DNA of 64,000 nucleotides from JBEIFW01 sp046081125 (lineage in GTDB: Bacteria > Actinomycetota > Acidimicrobiia > Acidimicrobiales > Ilumatobacteraceae). The position numbers were made by a program, and so were the translations under genes. The stretch covers positions 62,001-126,000 of the forward strand of contig JBJTVH010000004.1 in NCBI GenBank assembly GCA_046081125.1, given 5' to 3'. The notes under the pieces are model-generated. The model was given only the letters and a program-made list of their open reading frames with translations, ran no database searches and had not been told where the DNA came from. Below are positions 9,295-17,903 of the stretch, one piece after another (the first letter of the stretch is position 1; every line of letters begins with the position of its first letter).

Positions 9295-10668
9295 TCAACC
9301 CGCCGGGGGGGCCAGGCGCAGTGCGAACCCGGGTCCCGCCGGCGGGGGAACCGGCAGGGTGACCGTGCACCCGCCGTCGCCCGTGGCGACCCACGGCAGG
9401 TCGGCGGCATCGCCGAGCCGGCGGACCGAGCCGCCCGCCGGAGGTGCGACATCGAGCGAGACCTCCCGACCGGACGGCGTGCCGAGCACGTTGGCGTACA
9501 CCGTTCCCGGCCGGTCGGGCCGCGAGGTGAACCGCACCTCGAGACCGTCGCCGGTCCGGCCGGCGCGACGCACCCACGGCCGCGAGCCCACGATCGCCTC
9601 GCGGTTGCGCCGGACGTAACGACCCAGGGCCTGCACCCGCGAGGCCTGGCTGACCGGCACCTCGCCCGTAGCCGTCGGCCCGATGTTCAGCAGCAGGTTG
9701 CCCCCGGCCGACACGACGTCGACGAACTGTGCGACGAGCTCGTCGGCGGGGAGATGGTCGGAGTCGGCCTCGGTCGCGTTGTACCCGAAGCTGTGCCCGA
9801 TGCCCCGGCAGACCTCGAAGGACCGCTCGGGCCAGGTGCCGTGGCTCGCATACTCCGGGGTGACGATGTCGGCGTGGGCCGATCCGGCCGCCACCCCCAG
9901 CACGTCGAAACGGTCGTTGACCACGCCGTCGGGCCGGATCCCGTAGAAGTCGGCGATCAACTGGTTGCCCTGCGCGCGCAACGGGTAGGCGATGTCGTTC
10001 CACAGCACCTCGGTGCCGTACCGGTCGATGAGCTCCCGCCAGTGGGCGTCCGCATACGCCGAGTACTCCGGCGACTGCGGTACGGCCCGGATCAACGCCT
10101 CGAACGAGTCGATCGGCAGACCGCCGAACGTCCAGTCGAGCCCGCCGGAGTAGTAGGTGCCGAACCGGATCCCGGCGGCGCGGCACGCCTCGGCGAGTTC
10201 CCCCACGCAGTCGCGCCGCGTCGACCACGACGGCCCCTTGAACGGGTTGGTGGTGCGACTCGGCCACAGGGTGACCCCGTCGTGGTGCTTGGTGACGAAC
10301 ACCAGGTAGCCCGCTCCGGCCGCGACGGCGAGATCGACCCACTCCGAGGGGTCCCAGCATTCGGCGGCGGCGACGAAGCGCTCCACGAACGCGTCGTACG
10401 GCACCCCGGCCCAGTGTTCGGCATGGTGGGCGCTGACCGACGAGCCGGGGATCGCGAGGGAGTTCTGGTACCACTCGACGTAGGGCGACTCGCGCAGCGC
10501 CAGCTCCCACCCTCCCCGGGCGGCCAGCGTGAACGGGTCGTCACCCACGGGCGCGAAGGCGGGGACGGTCGCAGCGGTCCAGTGGACGAAGATGCCGAGC
10601 TTGGCGTCGGCGTACCAGTTTGGCAGCGGGTGGGTCCGCAGGGACTCGACATCGGCGGTGTAGGCCAT
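9295..10668 (-). CDS. Alpha-L-fucosidase, GH29
   Basis: A 457-residue retaining alpha-L-fucosidase releasing L-fucose from glycans. GH29 features: WYADAKLGIFVHWT near the N-terminus, FVTKHHDGVTLWPS with paired histidines, and WNDIAYP, which carries the nucleophile Asp. AGGNLLLNIGPTATG, then a C-terminal beta-sandwich, follow. No signal peptide is visible from ATG 10668, so it is likely cytosolic and would need imported oligosaccharides. This start was taken because TAGAAC ends exactly seven bases upstream; longer in-frame extensions lack family similarity. It lies next to galK and an alpha-galactosidase but has its own promoter. Confidence 0.93.
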   Translation of the reverse strand: MAYTADVESLRTHPLPNWYADAKLGIFVHWTAATVPAFAPVGDDPFTLAARGGWELALRESPYVEWYQNSLAIPGSSVSAHHAEHWAGVPYDAFVERFVAAAECWDPSEWVDLAVAAGAGYLVFVTKHHDGVTLWPSRTTNPFKGPSWSTRRDCVGELAEACRAAGIRFGTYYSGGLDWTFGGLPIDSFEALIRAVPQSPEYSAYADAHWRELIDRYGTEVLWNDIAYPLRAQGNQLIADFYGIRPDGVVNDRFDVLGVAAGSAHADIVTPEYASHGTWPERSFEVCRGIGHSFGYNATEADSDHLPADELVAQFVDVVSAGGNLLLNIGPTATGEVPVSQASRVQALGRYVRRNREAIVGSRPWVRRAGRTGDGLEVRFTSRPDRPGTVYANVLGTPSGREVSLDVAPPAGGSVRRLGDAADLPWVATGDGGCTVTLPVPPPAGPGFALRLAPPAG

Positions 10669-10675
10669 GGCGCCC

Positions 10676-10681
10676 GTTCTA
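10676..10681 (-). promoter_or_regulatory. Putative -10 box of the fucosidase gene
   Basis: Minus-strand TAGAAC ends seven bases before the ATG at 10668. It overlaps the 3' end of galK, so it would fire from inside the upstream gene. Confidence 0.45.
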
Positions 10682-11710
10682 CTCGCCGGCCGGAGCGTCG
10701 CGAACCGATGCGCCGGCGACCGCCCGCACCACCCACCCCTCGCCGGCCAGCGCGCCGGGCCGGCACAACGCGACGACACAGCCGCCGAATCCGGCCCCCG
10801 TGAGCCGGACCCCGAACACCCCCGGCCGGGATCGCAGACGGTCGCAGAGGGCGTCGAGGACGGGGGTCGACACCGCGTAGTCGCCGGCGAGGCTGGCGTG
10901 GCTCGCGTCCATCGCCCGTCCTGCGGTCACCACGTCTCCGGTCGCCATCGCTGCGGCAACCTGCCGCACGCGGGCGTTCTCGGTCACGACGTGGCGGGAC
11001 CGGGCCCGCACCACGGGGTCGGCGATCCGCTCGACGCCATCGGGATCGGCGAGTCGCAGTGGGCCGATCTCGGCCTCGGCCGCGGCGCACTGGGCGACCC
11101 GCTCGGCGTACGCCGAACCGGCGAGGGTGCGGGCCTGACCCGAGTGCACCACGACCACCTCGAGCTCACCCGGCGGCGGGAGCGGCGAGGGGGTGACCGA
11201 CCCGAGGTGGCAGTCGATCAGCAGTGCGGCGCCCGTGACCCCGGCGCAGGAGGCGAGCTGGTCCATGATCCCCGACGGCACCCCCACGGCCCGATGCTCG
11301 GCCCGCTGGCAGAGCCGGGCGAGGGCCCAGGGATCCCCCGTGGGTGCGCCGAGCGCCAGGGCGCAGGCGACCTCGAGCGCAGCCGACGACGACAGCCCCG
11401 CCCCCACCGGCACCGTCGAGCGCACGACGCCGCGCCAGCTGTGTGTGGGGCGCACCTCGGCCACCACGGCACCGACGTAACGGGCCCAGTTCGGCTGCAA
11501 TACCGACGGGTCGTCGACGTCGAGCGGGACACGAGCGTCACCCGGCTCGTCGGCGGAGCGCAGGTGCACCTCGGCCGCTGCCGACGGTTCCACCTGCACG
11601 ATGGTCTCCCGGTCGATCGCCATGGGCAGGACCAGGCCGCCCGTGTAATCCGTGTGGTCCCCGATCAGGTTGACCCGTCCGGGGGCCCGTGCGATCCGGC
11701 TCGCGCTCAT
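10679..11710 (-). CDS. galK: Galactokinase
   Basis: Phosphorylates alpha-D-galactose to galactose 1-phosphate, the first Leloir step. At 343 residues it is slightly short for the family but complete. GHMP kinase motifs are present: RAPGRVNLIGDHTDYTGG (sugar-binding signature), the ATP loop PVGAGLSSSAALE, and GAGFGGCVVALC near the C-terminus. ATG 11710 overlaps the stop of the GH36 gene (ATGA), so the two are translationally coupled: alpha-galactoside hydrolysis feeds the kinase. galT lies 17 kb away at 29.1 kb; no galE was seen. Confidence 0.95.
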   Translation of the reverse strand: MSASRIARAPGRVNLIGDHTDYTGGLVLPMAIDRETIVQVEPSAAAEVHLRSADEPGDARVPLDVDDPSVLQPNWARYVGAVVAEVRPTHSWRGVVRSTVPVGAGLSSSAALEVACALALGAPTGDPWALARLCQRAEHRAVGVPSGIMDQLASCAGVTGAALLIDCHLGSVTPSPLPPPGELEVVVVHSGQARTLAGSAYAERVAQCAAAEAEIGPLRLADPDGVERIADPVVRARSRHVVTENARVRQVAAAMATGDVVTAGRAMDASHASLAGDYAVSTPVLDALCDRLRSRPGVFGVRLTGAGFGGCVVALCRPGALAGEGWVVRAVAGASVRDAPAGE

Positions 11711-13875
11711 CCCGCCTCCTCGTTCGGCGACGTGCCCGGTGCGGGCCCACCGCGGTCCGACGCTTCGATCTCGACGAGCAGGCACGACCCCGGTCCGAGC
11801 ACCGGCGGCTGGAGACCGTGCGCGGCGAGCTGCGCGCCGGTCAGCGTGACGCCACCGACCATCCAATGCGGCACGGCACCGGCTGCGGCACCGACCCCGT
11901 TCCGCCCGGGGAGCGGCACCGGCTGCACCCGGTACTGGCGACCGGGGTCGAGGCCGGCGATCCGAAGCGGGGCCGGTACCAGCGACGGCGCCGTGGTCAG
12001 TTGGATCAAGGCGACGACCGCACGTGATCGGTCGGCGTCGAGCACCCCATGGGCGAGCCCGTGCGGGTCGGGCCGATCGAAGCGGACGACGTCGCCGCCG
12101 TGCAGCAGCGGGCGTAGGCGCTTGTGGAGTGCGACGGCCTCGGCGAGCGCAGCGAGCTCGCCGTCGTCGCAACCGAGCAGGTCCCACTCGATGCCGAACT
12201 GTCCGAACAGCGCCGTGACGACGCGCAACGCCAGCGACGCGTGCCGGCCGGTCGTGTGCGCGCGCGGCGGGCCGACGTGGACCCCGAGCAGCTCGGGCGG
12301 GAGCAGCGTCGTCGCCCAGCGCTGGATGACCTGACGTTCGAACGGGTCGTTGCAGTCCGAGGTCCAGACGCGCTCGGCCCGCTCCAGGATCCCGAGATCG
12401 ATCCGCCCGCCGCCCGAGGCACACGACTCGAACTCGACCCCCGGATGGCGGGCCCGCAGCTCGTCGAGGAGGCGGTACACGGCGAGGGTCTGCGCCCGGC
12501 TGCCCGCCCGACCGTGCGCACCCGATCCCTGGGCATGGTCGCGGTTCATGTCCCACTTCACGAACGCGATGGCATGGCCGCCCAGCAGCGCGTCGAGTCG
12601 GTCCCGGACCGCGGCGTACGCGTCGGCGCGGGCGAGGTCGACGACGAGTTGGTGACGGCCGGTGACCGGCGGGTAGCCGGGGGTGGCGAGCACCCAGTCG
12701 GGGTGGGCGCGGTACAGGTCGCTGTCGGGGTTGACCATCTCGGGCTCGACCCAGATGCCGAACTCCATCCCGAGCGCCTGGACGTGGTCGATCAGGGGGC
12801 CGAGGCCGTCGGGATGGGCGTCGGGCGACACGAACCAGTCGCCGAGGCCGGCGCGGTCGTTGCGCCGCCCGCCGAACCAGCCGTCGTCGAGGACGAACCG
12901 CTCCGCGCCGACGGCGGCGGCCCGCTGCGCCAGGGCCCACAGCCGATCCCGGTCGTGGTCGAAGTACACCGCCTCCCAGGTGTTGCAGACCACCGGACGC
13001 GCCGATCGGGGGTGCACCGGGCGGGCGCGCAAGTATCGGTGGAAGCGCTGTGAGGCCGCTGTCAGCCCGGCATCGGCATAGCTCGCCAGCACCCACGGGG
13101 TCGTGTGCGTCGCCCCGGGCGCGAGCTCCACCTCACCGGGTTGGAGCAGTTCGCCCACCTGGACGAAGCGCCGGCCGTCGGCCGCCATGGCCTCGGCCCG
13201 CACGACGGCATTGCCGCTCCAGGCGAGGTGCACCCCCCACACCTCGCCGGTCTGCTCGCCGAACCCGGGGGTCCCGGCCCACACGAAGGGGAGTTGGTCA
13301 TGGGAGGTGCGGCCCCGACGGTGCTCGACCACGATCGTGCCGGTGTCCCAGGTCCGCCGCCGGGGATGGAACTCCCGGCACCAGCGCCCGTCGAAGGTCA
13401 CCAGTTCGGTGGCCTGTGCCGGCAGGGCGAGCGTGACGGTCAACGCATCGAGCAGGTACTCGTCCGAGCCGAGGTTGGTCAGCGCGACCCGACCGCCCAG
13501 CACCCCGTCCGGCGACAGCGTCACCTCGGTGCGCAACCCGAGACCGGCCACCGAATCGACGGCGTCGACCGTCACCGTGCCGCCCTCGAGACACCACGAG
13601 ACGGTCGAGAACCGGGGCGCCCAGGCCGTGCCGTCCGCACGGCGACCGACCAGCCCCGGGTGGCCCGGGAAGCCCGAGCCGTGCTCGGGCACGACGCTCA
13701 GGGGAGCGACGAGGTCGAGCGAGCCGGGGGGAACGGGCCGTTCGAGCGCCGACGCCGCCGCCGTGAGGTCGGGCCCGGCGCCGAGCGCAGTGCCCCAGTG
13801 CAGCACCGTCGGGGCCCCGGTGCTCACGTCGAGCACGACGGCGACCCCGCCGCATTCGAGTAGGACAGGGGTCAC
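11707..13875 (-). CDS. Alpha-galactosidase, GH36
   Basis: A 722-residue GH36 enzyme hydrolysing terminal alpha-galactosides such as melibiose or raffinose. The N-terminal beta-supersandwich (about 1-300) is followed by a TIM barrel with TWEAVYFDHD, LDDGWFGGRRND and WVEPEMVNPDSDLYRAHPDW. The nucleophile Asp is in VKWDMNRD and the acid/base Asp in SDCNDPFERQ. A C-terminal beta domain ends the protein. No signal peptide, so intracellular. GTG 13875 is preferred because the protein then begins at the family's usual N-terminus. It lies 13 bp after the ferredoxin gene and overlaps galK by 4 bp. Confidence 0.94.
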   Translation of the reverse strand: MTPVLLECGGVAVVLDVSTGAPTVLHWGTALGAGPDLTAAASALERPVPPGSLDLVAPLSVVPEHGSGFPGHPGLVGRRADGTAWAPRFSTVSWCLEGGTVTVDAVDSVAGLGLRTEVTLSPDGVLGGRVALTNLGSDEYLLDALTVTLALPAQATELVTFDGRWCREFHPRRRTWDTGTIVVEHRRGRTSHDQLPFVWAGTPGFGEQTGEVWGVHLAWSGNAVVRAEAMAADGRRFVQVGELLQPGEVELAPGATHTTPWVLASYADAGLTAASQRFHRYLRARPVHPRSARPVVCNTWEAVYFDHDRDRLWALAQRAAAVGAERFVLDDGWFGGRRNDRAGLGDWFVSPDAHPDGLGPLIDHVQALGMEFGIWVEPEMVNPDSDLYRAHPDWVLATPGYPPVTGRHQLVVDLARADAYAAVRDRLDALLGGHAIAFVKWDMNRDHAQGSGAHGRAGSRAQTLAVYRLLDELRARHPGVEFESCASGGGRIDLGILERAERVWTSDCNDPFERQVIQRWATTLLPPELLGVHVGPPRAHTTGRHASLALRVVTALFGQFGIEWDLLGCDDGELAALAEAVALHKRLRPLLHGGDVVRFDRPDPHGLAHGVLDADRSRAVVALIQLTTAPSLVPAPLRIAGLDPGRQYRVQPVPLPGRNGVGAAAGAVPHWMVGGVTLTGAQLAAHGLQPPVLGPGSCLLVEIEASDRGGPAPGTSPNEEAG

Positions 13876-13888
13876 GGCGGCCGCTCGG

Positions 13889-14125
13889 TCACTCCAACTC
13901 GATGAAGATGCATTCGCCCGGGCAGTCCTCCGCGGCGAGCACCGCACCGGGGTGGAGGCGCTCGGGTACCCACGCCAGGCTGCCGGCGCCGCCCGGGTCG
14001 TTCAGCACGATCCCGGCCTGGCACACGTACGCGATCCCGTCCTCGAGCAAGGTGAACACGTCAGGGCAGTGGTCCTCGCACAGGCCGTCGCCCGTGCACA
14101 GGTCTTGGTCGATCCAGACGTGCAT
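13889..14125 (-). CDS. Small ferredoxin with an Asp in the cluster-binding motif
   Basis: A 78-residue single-cluster ferredoxin. The motif is C10-TG-D13-GL-C16-EDH-C20-P, with a distal C68-P; two further Cys are at 35 and 72. The second cluster ligand is Asp13 instead of Cys, as in the Pyrococcus furiosus ferredoxin, whose Asp coordinates a [4Fe-4S] cluster; many actinobacterial relatives carry [3Fe-4S]. The cluster type is therefore open. Electron carrier, partner unknown; cytochromes P450 are common partners in the family but none is nearby. It sits 13 bp upstream of the alpha-galactosidase, probably by operon chance. A TAGCGT lies nine bases before the ATG (14135-14140). Confidence 0.88.
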   Translation of the reverse strand: MHVWIDQDLCTGDGLCEDHCPDVFTLLEDGIAYVCQAGIVLNDPGGAGSLAWVPERLHPGAVLAAEDCPGECIFIELE

Positions 14126-14233
14126 GCCGACCGGACGCTACCGAGCAGTTCGCAGTGACGGCGGGCCGGACCCCTGAGCAAGCCTTGAACCAACCCTGCT
14201 CACGACCGCCGTATCCCGGGCCGATGGAGTCGC

Positions 14234-14857
14234 ATGCGTGTTCAGGACCTGGTAGTCATCCAGCACGACGGCGTCATGCGGCTGTCGTTCCATCCACGGA
14301 TCACGGTCTGCGCCGGTCTGCAGCCGAACGAGCGGGACAACATGGTCGAGCTCGTCCATCGGTCGATGCTCGGCGCGCTCGACCAGGCCGAGCTGCGATA
14401 CCAGGACGGCCTGGGCCGGACGCTGCTGGTGCGCCGCAGCGGTGGTCGTCGCCGGGTGAACGTGCTCGACCAGGCCGGGACGGGCGACGCCACGACGCCC
14501 GGCCCCGAGGACCTGCCGCGCGTGACCCACATCACCGCACGGGAGCTCGGCACCCTGCGGGCGCCGGCCGACGGACCGAACGACCGCCCGAGCCTGCCGC
14601 TGCTCGTCGAGCGGTTGATCGGCTGGCTGGGCCGGGCTCGCAACGGCGGAAGCCGCGGCAACCCGTCGCTCGCGATCCTCAACGAGCCGCTCCTGGGCCT
14701 CACCGGCCAGGAGACCTGGGACCTCCTCGACGCCGTCGAGCGCCTGTCCGCTGCCGTGCAGGTCGTCTACCTGACCAACGACGTGCACGTGTCGGCCTGG
14801 GCGAACGACCGGATCAAGACCGGGGCGGTCCACCTGTTCGACACCATCGCCGTGTGA
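14234..14857 (+). CDS. ATPase-like protein lacking a Walker A motif
   Basis: 207 residues, not assigned to a named family. The layout resembles the head of a RecF/SMC-type ATPase. The N-terminus runs MRVQDLVVIQHDGV then RITVCAGLQPNERDN, exactly where a P-loop (GxxGxGKS) would be expected but without Gly-Lys-Ser. SLAILNEPLLGL (about residue 145) resembles Walker B plus D-loop, and a later strand VQVVYLTND resembles the H-loop strand without its His. It probably does not hydrolyse ATP in the usual way and may be a decayed or regulatory paralogue. ATG 14234 has a GGAG four to five bases upstream. Divergent from the ferredoxin gene; oligopeptidase B follows with its own promoter. Confidence 0.6.
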   Translation: MRVQDLVVIQHDGVMRLSFHPRITVCAGLQPNERDNMVELVHRSMLGALDQAELRYQDGLGRTLLVRRSGGRRRVNVLDQAGTGDATTPGPEDLPRVTHITARELGTLRAPADGPNDRPSLPLLVERLIGWLGRARNGGSRGNPSLAILNEPLLGLTGQETWDLLDAVERLSAAVQVVYLTNDVHVSAWANDRIKTGAVHLFDTIAV

Positions 14858-14913
14858 TCCGGCACCCCCCGGCCCGTCGCCGGTGCGCCGCTGCCGACCG
14901 TCGGTGGTACCGG

Positions 14914-14919
14914 TAGCGT
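14914..14919 (+). promoter_or_regulatory. Putative -10 box of oligopeptidase B gene
   Basis: TAGCGT, seven bases, then ATG 14927. Same sequence and spacing as before greA and the LLM oxidoreductase. Confidence 0.55.
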
Positions 14920-14926
14920 CGGGCCG

Positions 14927-16999
14927 ATGCCCGTCCCGCCGCCTCGGGCCAAGCGTGTGCCGACGACGTCGGTGCGCCACGGTCGTGCCGTCGTCGACGA
15001 GTACGCCTGGCTCCGGGACCGGGACGACCCCGACACCCTCGCCTACCTGCAGGCCGAGAACGACTGGGCCGAGGCGTGGTTCGGTCCGCTCGAGGCCCTC
15101 CGCGACACCATCGTCGAGGAGATTCGAGCTCGGGTCGTCGAGGACGACACCTCGGTCCCGGTCGTGCGAGGGCGTTTCGCCTACCGGGAGCGCACCGAGC
15201 GGGGTCTGGAGTACCCGATCTGGGAACGCTGGCCCGTCGAGGCGGGCGAGCGATCTGCGTCGGTGATCCTCGACGAGAACCGGGAGGCCGAAGGCCACGA
15301 GTTCTTTGCACTCGGCGCCTGTGCCCTTAGCCCGTCCCAGGACCTCCTCGCCTGGTCGATGGACGTCACGGGCGACGAGCACTACGAACTGCGGGTGCGC
15401 GACCTGCAGACCGGGGTCGACCTCGCCGACCGGATCGCCGACACCGCACCGGCGGTTTCGTGGATCGACGACGAACATCTGCTGTATTGCCGGGTCGATC
15501 ACGCGGAGCGTCCGTTCCAGGTGTGGCGGCACCGGCTCGGGACCGATCCCGCCACCGACGAACTCGTCCACGTCGAACCCGACGAGCGCTTCCACCTCGA
15601 CATCGAGCGGACCCGTAGCGGCGCGTACGTGGTCGTGTCCGCGCAGAGCCGGACGACCAGTGAGGTCCACCTGCTGCGAACCGATCGGCCGAACGGTCCG
15701 CCGGTGCTCGTCGAGCCGCGGCGACCCGGTCACGAGTACGCCGTCGACCACTGGGTCGGCGCTGATCCCGCTGGCCGCCTCGTGATCCTCACCAACGACG
15801 ACGGCGCCGAGGACTTCGCCGTGATGCTCGCCCCCGTCGAGGCGCCGGGTCGTGCCTCGTGGCGCACGCTCGTCGCCCACCGACCCGGCCGGCGGATCGT
15901 CGACGTCGAGGCCTTCGCCGGCCACCTCGTGCTGTCCGAATGGGACGACGGTCTTCCCGGCCTGCGGGTCATCGCCACCGACGGCAGCGAGCGCCGCATC
16001 GAACCCCACGAACCGGTCGGCGGTGTCGAGCTGGGACCGAACCCGGAATGGACCTCCCGCACGGTGCGGTACGAGTTCGAGTCGTATCTGTCGCCACCAT
16101 GCACGGTCGAGCACGATCTCGCCACGGGGGTGCACACCGTGCGCAAACGCATGCCGGTCGGCGGCGCCTACGACCCCGACCGGTACCGCAGTGAGCGCCG
16201 CTGGGTGATCGCGGCCGACGGCGCCCGGATCCCCGTCGACGTGGTGCGGCATCGGGACACCCCGGTCGACGGCACGGCGCCGCTGGTCGTCCACGGGTAC
16301 GGCGCCTACGAAGTGTCGTTGGCACCCTGGTTCTCCCACCACCGGCTGTCGCTGTACGACCGGGGGGTGATCGGCGCGTTCGCGCACGTTCGGGGCGGCG
16401 GCGAGATGGGGCGGCGCTGGTACCTCGAGGGCCGGTGCCAATCCAAGCCCAACACCTTCTCCGACACCGTCGCCGTCGTCGAGGACCTGCTCGCTGCGGG
16501 CTACGGCGCGCCGGGCCGAGTGGCGATCTGGGGTGGTTCGGCAGGCGGTCTCCTCGTCGGCGCCACGGTCGCGCAGCGACCCGAGCTGTTCGCGGCCGCC
16601 GTGGCCGAGGTGCCCTTCGTCGACGTGGTCAACACGCTGTCGGACCCGACGCTCCCGCTCACCGTGAACGAGTGGGAGGAGTGGGGGAACCCGGCCGACC
16701 CACAAGACGAGGCGGTCCTGTCGTCCTACGCGCCCTACGAGAACGTCCGGGCGGTGCCCTATCCGGCGATGCTCGTCACCGGCGGCTGGCACGACCCGAG
16801 GGTCTCGTTCCACGAGCCGGCGAAGTGGGTGGCGCGCCTGCGCGCCACGGTCCCGGACGGCGGCGCCGACCCGGGCCGACCCATCCTGCTGGTCACCGAA
16901 CTCGACGCCGGGCACGCCGGACCGTCCGGCCGGTACGGCGCCTGGCGGGACCTCGCCCGGCAGTTGGCCTTCGTGCTCGGCGCCCTGCGGGTCGTCTGA
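14927..16999 (+). CDS. ptrB: Oligopeptidase B (S9A prolyl oligopeptidase family)
   Basis: A 690-residue cytosolic serine peptidase cleaving short peptides after basic residues. The N-terminal part and beta-propeller (about 1-410) include VDEYAWLRDRDDP and the oligopeptidase B type stretch FAYRERTERGLEYPIW. The catalytic alpha/beta-hydrolase domain carries VHGYGAYE, FAHVRGGGEMGRRWY, the nucleophile in IWGGSAGG, Asp in GWHDPRV and His in DAGHAGPSGR. Length and motif order match PtrB rather than prolyl endopeptidase. Leaderless start as described for the upstream TAGCGT. Confidence 0.92.
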   Translation: MPVPPPRAKRVPTTSVRHGRAVVDEYAWLRDRDDPDTLAYLQAENDWAEAWFGPLEALRDTIVEEIRARVVEDDTSVPVVRGRFAYRERTERGLEYPIWERWPVEAGERSASVILDENREAEGHEFFALGACALSPSQDLLAWSMDVTGDEHYELRVRDLQTGVDLADRIADTAPAVSWIDDEHLLYCRVDHAERPFQVWRHRLGTDPATDELVHVEPDERFHLDIERTRSGAYVVVSAQSRTTSEVHLLRTDRPNGPPVLVEPRRPGHEYAVDHWVGADPAGRLVILTNDDGAEDFAVMLAPVEAPGRASWRTLVAHRPGRRIVDVEAFAGHLVLSEWDDGLPGLRVIATDGSERRIEPHEPVGGVELGPNPEWTSRTVRYEFESYLSPPCTVEHDLATGVHTVRKRMPVGGAYDPDRYRSERRWVIAADGARIPVDVVRHRDTPVDGTAPLVVHGYGAYEVSLAPWFSHHRLSLYDRGVIGAFAHVRGGGEMGRRWYLEGRCQSKPNTFSDTVAVVEDLLAAGYGAPGRVAIWGGSAGGLLVGATVAQRPELFAAAVAEVPFVDVVNTLSDPTLPLTVNEWEEWGNPADPQDEAVLSSYAPYENVRAVPYPAMLVTGGWHDPRVSFHEPAKWVARLRATVPDGGADPGRPILLVTELDAGHAGPSGRYGAWRDLARQLAFVLGALRVV

Positions 17000-17025
17000 G
17001 GGGCGCGGGAGCTGCTCGAACCGGT

Positions 17026-17403
17026 TCAGCCGAGCGCCGCCACCGCAGCCAATGCGAGCAGCACACCGTTGCGGGCCAGGGTCCATGCGCTGATCGGTCG
17101 CGCCGACCATCGCCCGAAGCACGCACAGACCGGACGGCGCCCACGGCGCAGCGCCTGCGCCACGAGCGCGCTGAACACCACCAGCAGCACGACGGCCCCG
17201 AGGGCCGGCACCGGCCGGGCAATCCCGGCCACGAGGGTCGCGGCGAGCACCACCTCGACGACCGGGACGGGCCGCGCCAGCCATCTGGGCACGCCGAGCG
17301 CCGCCGCATCCGCCGTCCACGTCGGCGCCGCCAGCTTGGTGACCGCGGCGATGGTGAACACGGCGCCGAGCGCGACCGACGCGGCGGTACCGACGATGGT
17401 CAA
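17026..17403 (-). CDS. MauE/DoxX-like membrane protein
   Basis: 125 residues with about four hydrophobic segments, ending with the redox-type motif CACFG (about two thirds along), characteristic of MauE-like proteins that support disulphide or thiol redox in the cell envelope. The start is uncertain: a TTG at 17403 overlaps the stop of the flavin reductase gene (TTGA) and gives a natural first transmembrane segment, with no better ATG/GTG upstream. It would be translationally coupled to the flavin reductase. Function in this organism unknown. Confidence 0.65.
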   Translation of the reverse strand: MTIVGTAASVALGAVFTIAAVTKLAAPTWTADAAALGVPRWLARPVPVVEVVLAATLVAGIARPVPALGAVVLLVVFSALVAQALRRGRRPVCACFGRWSARPISAWTLARNGVLLALAAVAALG

Positions 17404-17891
17404 CCGGCGAACCCGCCGACCTTGCCCCGGAAGAAGATCATCGGGTCCATGCGGTCGGCGGCGTCGAGCGCGACAACGCGCCCGAGCACGAACCAGTGGT
17501 CGCCGGCGTCCACCACCCCGTCGATCCGGCAGTCGATCCAGGCGAGCGCCCCATCGAGGCGCGGCGAGTGCGTGACCTCTGCCGGGGACCAGTCGACGCC
17601 GTCGAACTTGTCGTCGCGCTCCTTCGCGAACCGCCAGCACAACTCGGCCTGATCGGACGCCAACACGTTCACGCAGAACGACCCCGAACGCTCGATGCCC
17701 GGCCACGACGAGGAACCCTTGGCGGGCAGGAACCCGACGAGGGGCGGGTCGAGCGAGACCGAGGTGAACGACCCGATCGTGAACCCGACGGGACCGGTGT
17801 CGGTCGCCGCGGTCACCACGGTGACCCCGGTCGGGAAATGCCCGAGTACCTGGCGGAACCGGGCGGGGTCGATCGCAGCGTCGTGCGGCAT
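17400..17891 (-). CDS. Flavin reductase-like, FMN-binding protein
   Basis: 163 residues of the flavin reductase domain family (HpaC/RutF type), which reduce FMN or FAD with NAD(P)H for two-component monooxygenases. Recognisable pieces: RQVLGHFPTGVTVVTA, TIGSFTSVSLDPPLV, GSFCVNVLASDQ, and a late HWFVLGRVV. No monooxygenase partner adjoins it. ATG 17891 has TAAGGT six bases upstream. Followed by the MauE-like gene. Confidence 0.88.
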   Translation of the reverse strand: MPHDAAIDPARFRQVLGHFPTGVTVVTAATDTGPVGFTIGSFTSVSLDPPLVGFLPAKGSSSWPGIERSGSFCVNVLASDQAELCWRFAKERDDKFDGVDWSPAEVTHSPRLDGALAWIDCRIDGVVDAGDHWFVLGRVVALDAADRMDPMIFFRGKVGGFAG

Positions 17892-17897
17892 GCGCCG

Positions 17898-17903
17898 ACC
17901 TTA
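17898..17903 (-). promoter_or_regulatory. Putative -10 box of the flavin reductase gene
   Basis: Minus-strand TAAGGT ends six bases before ATG 17891; no ribosome binding site, so leaderless translation is likely. Confidence 0.45.
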
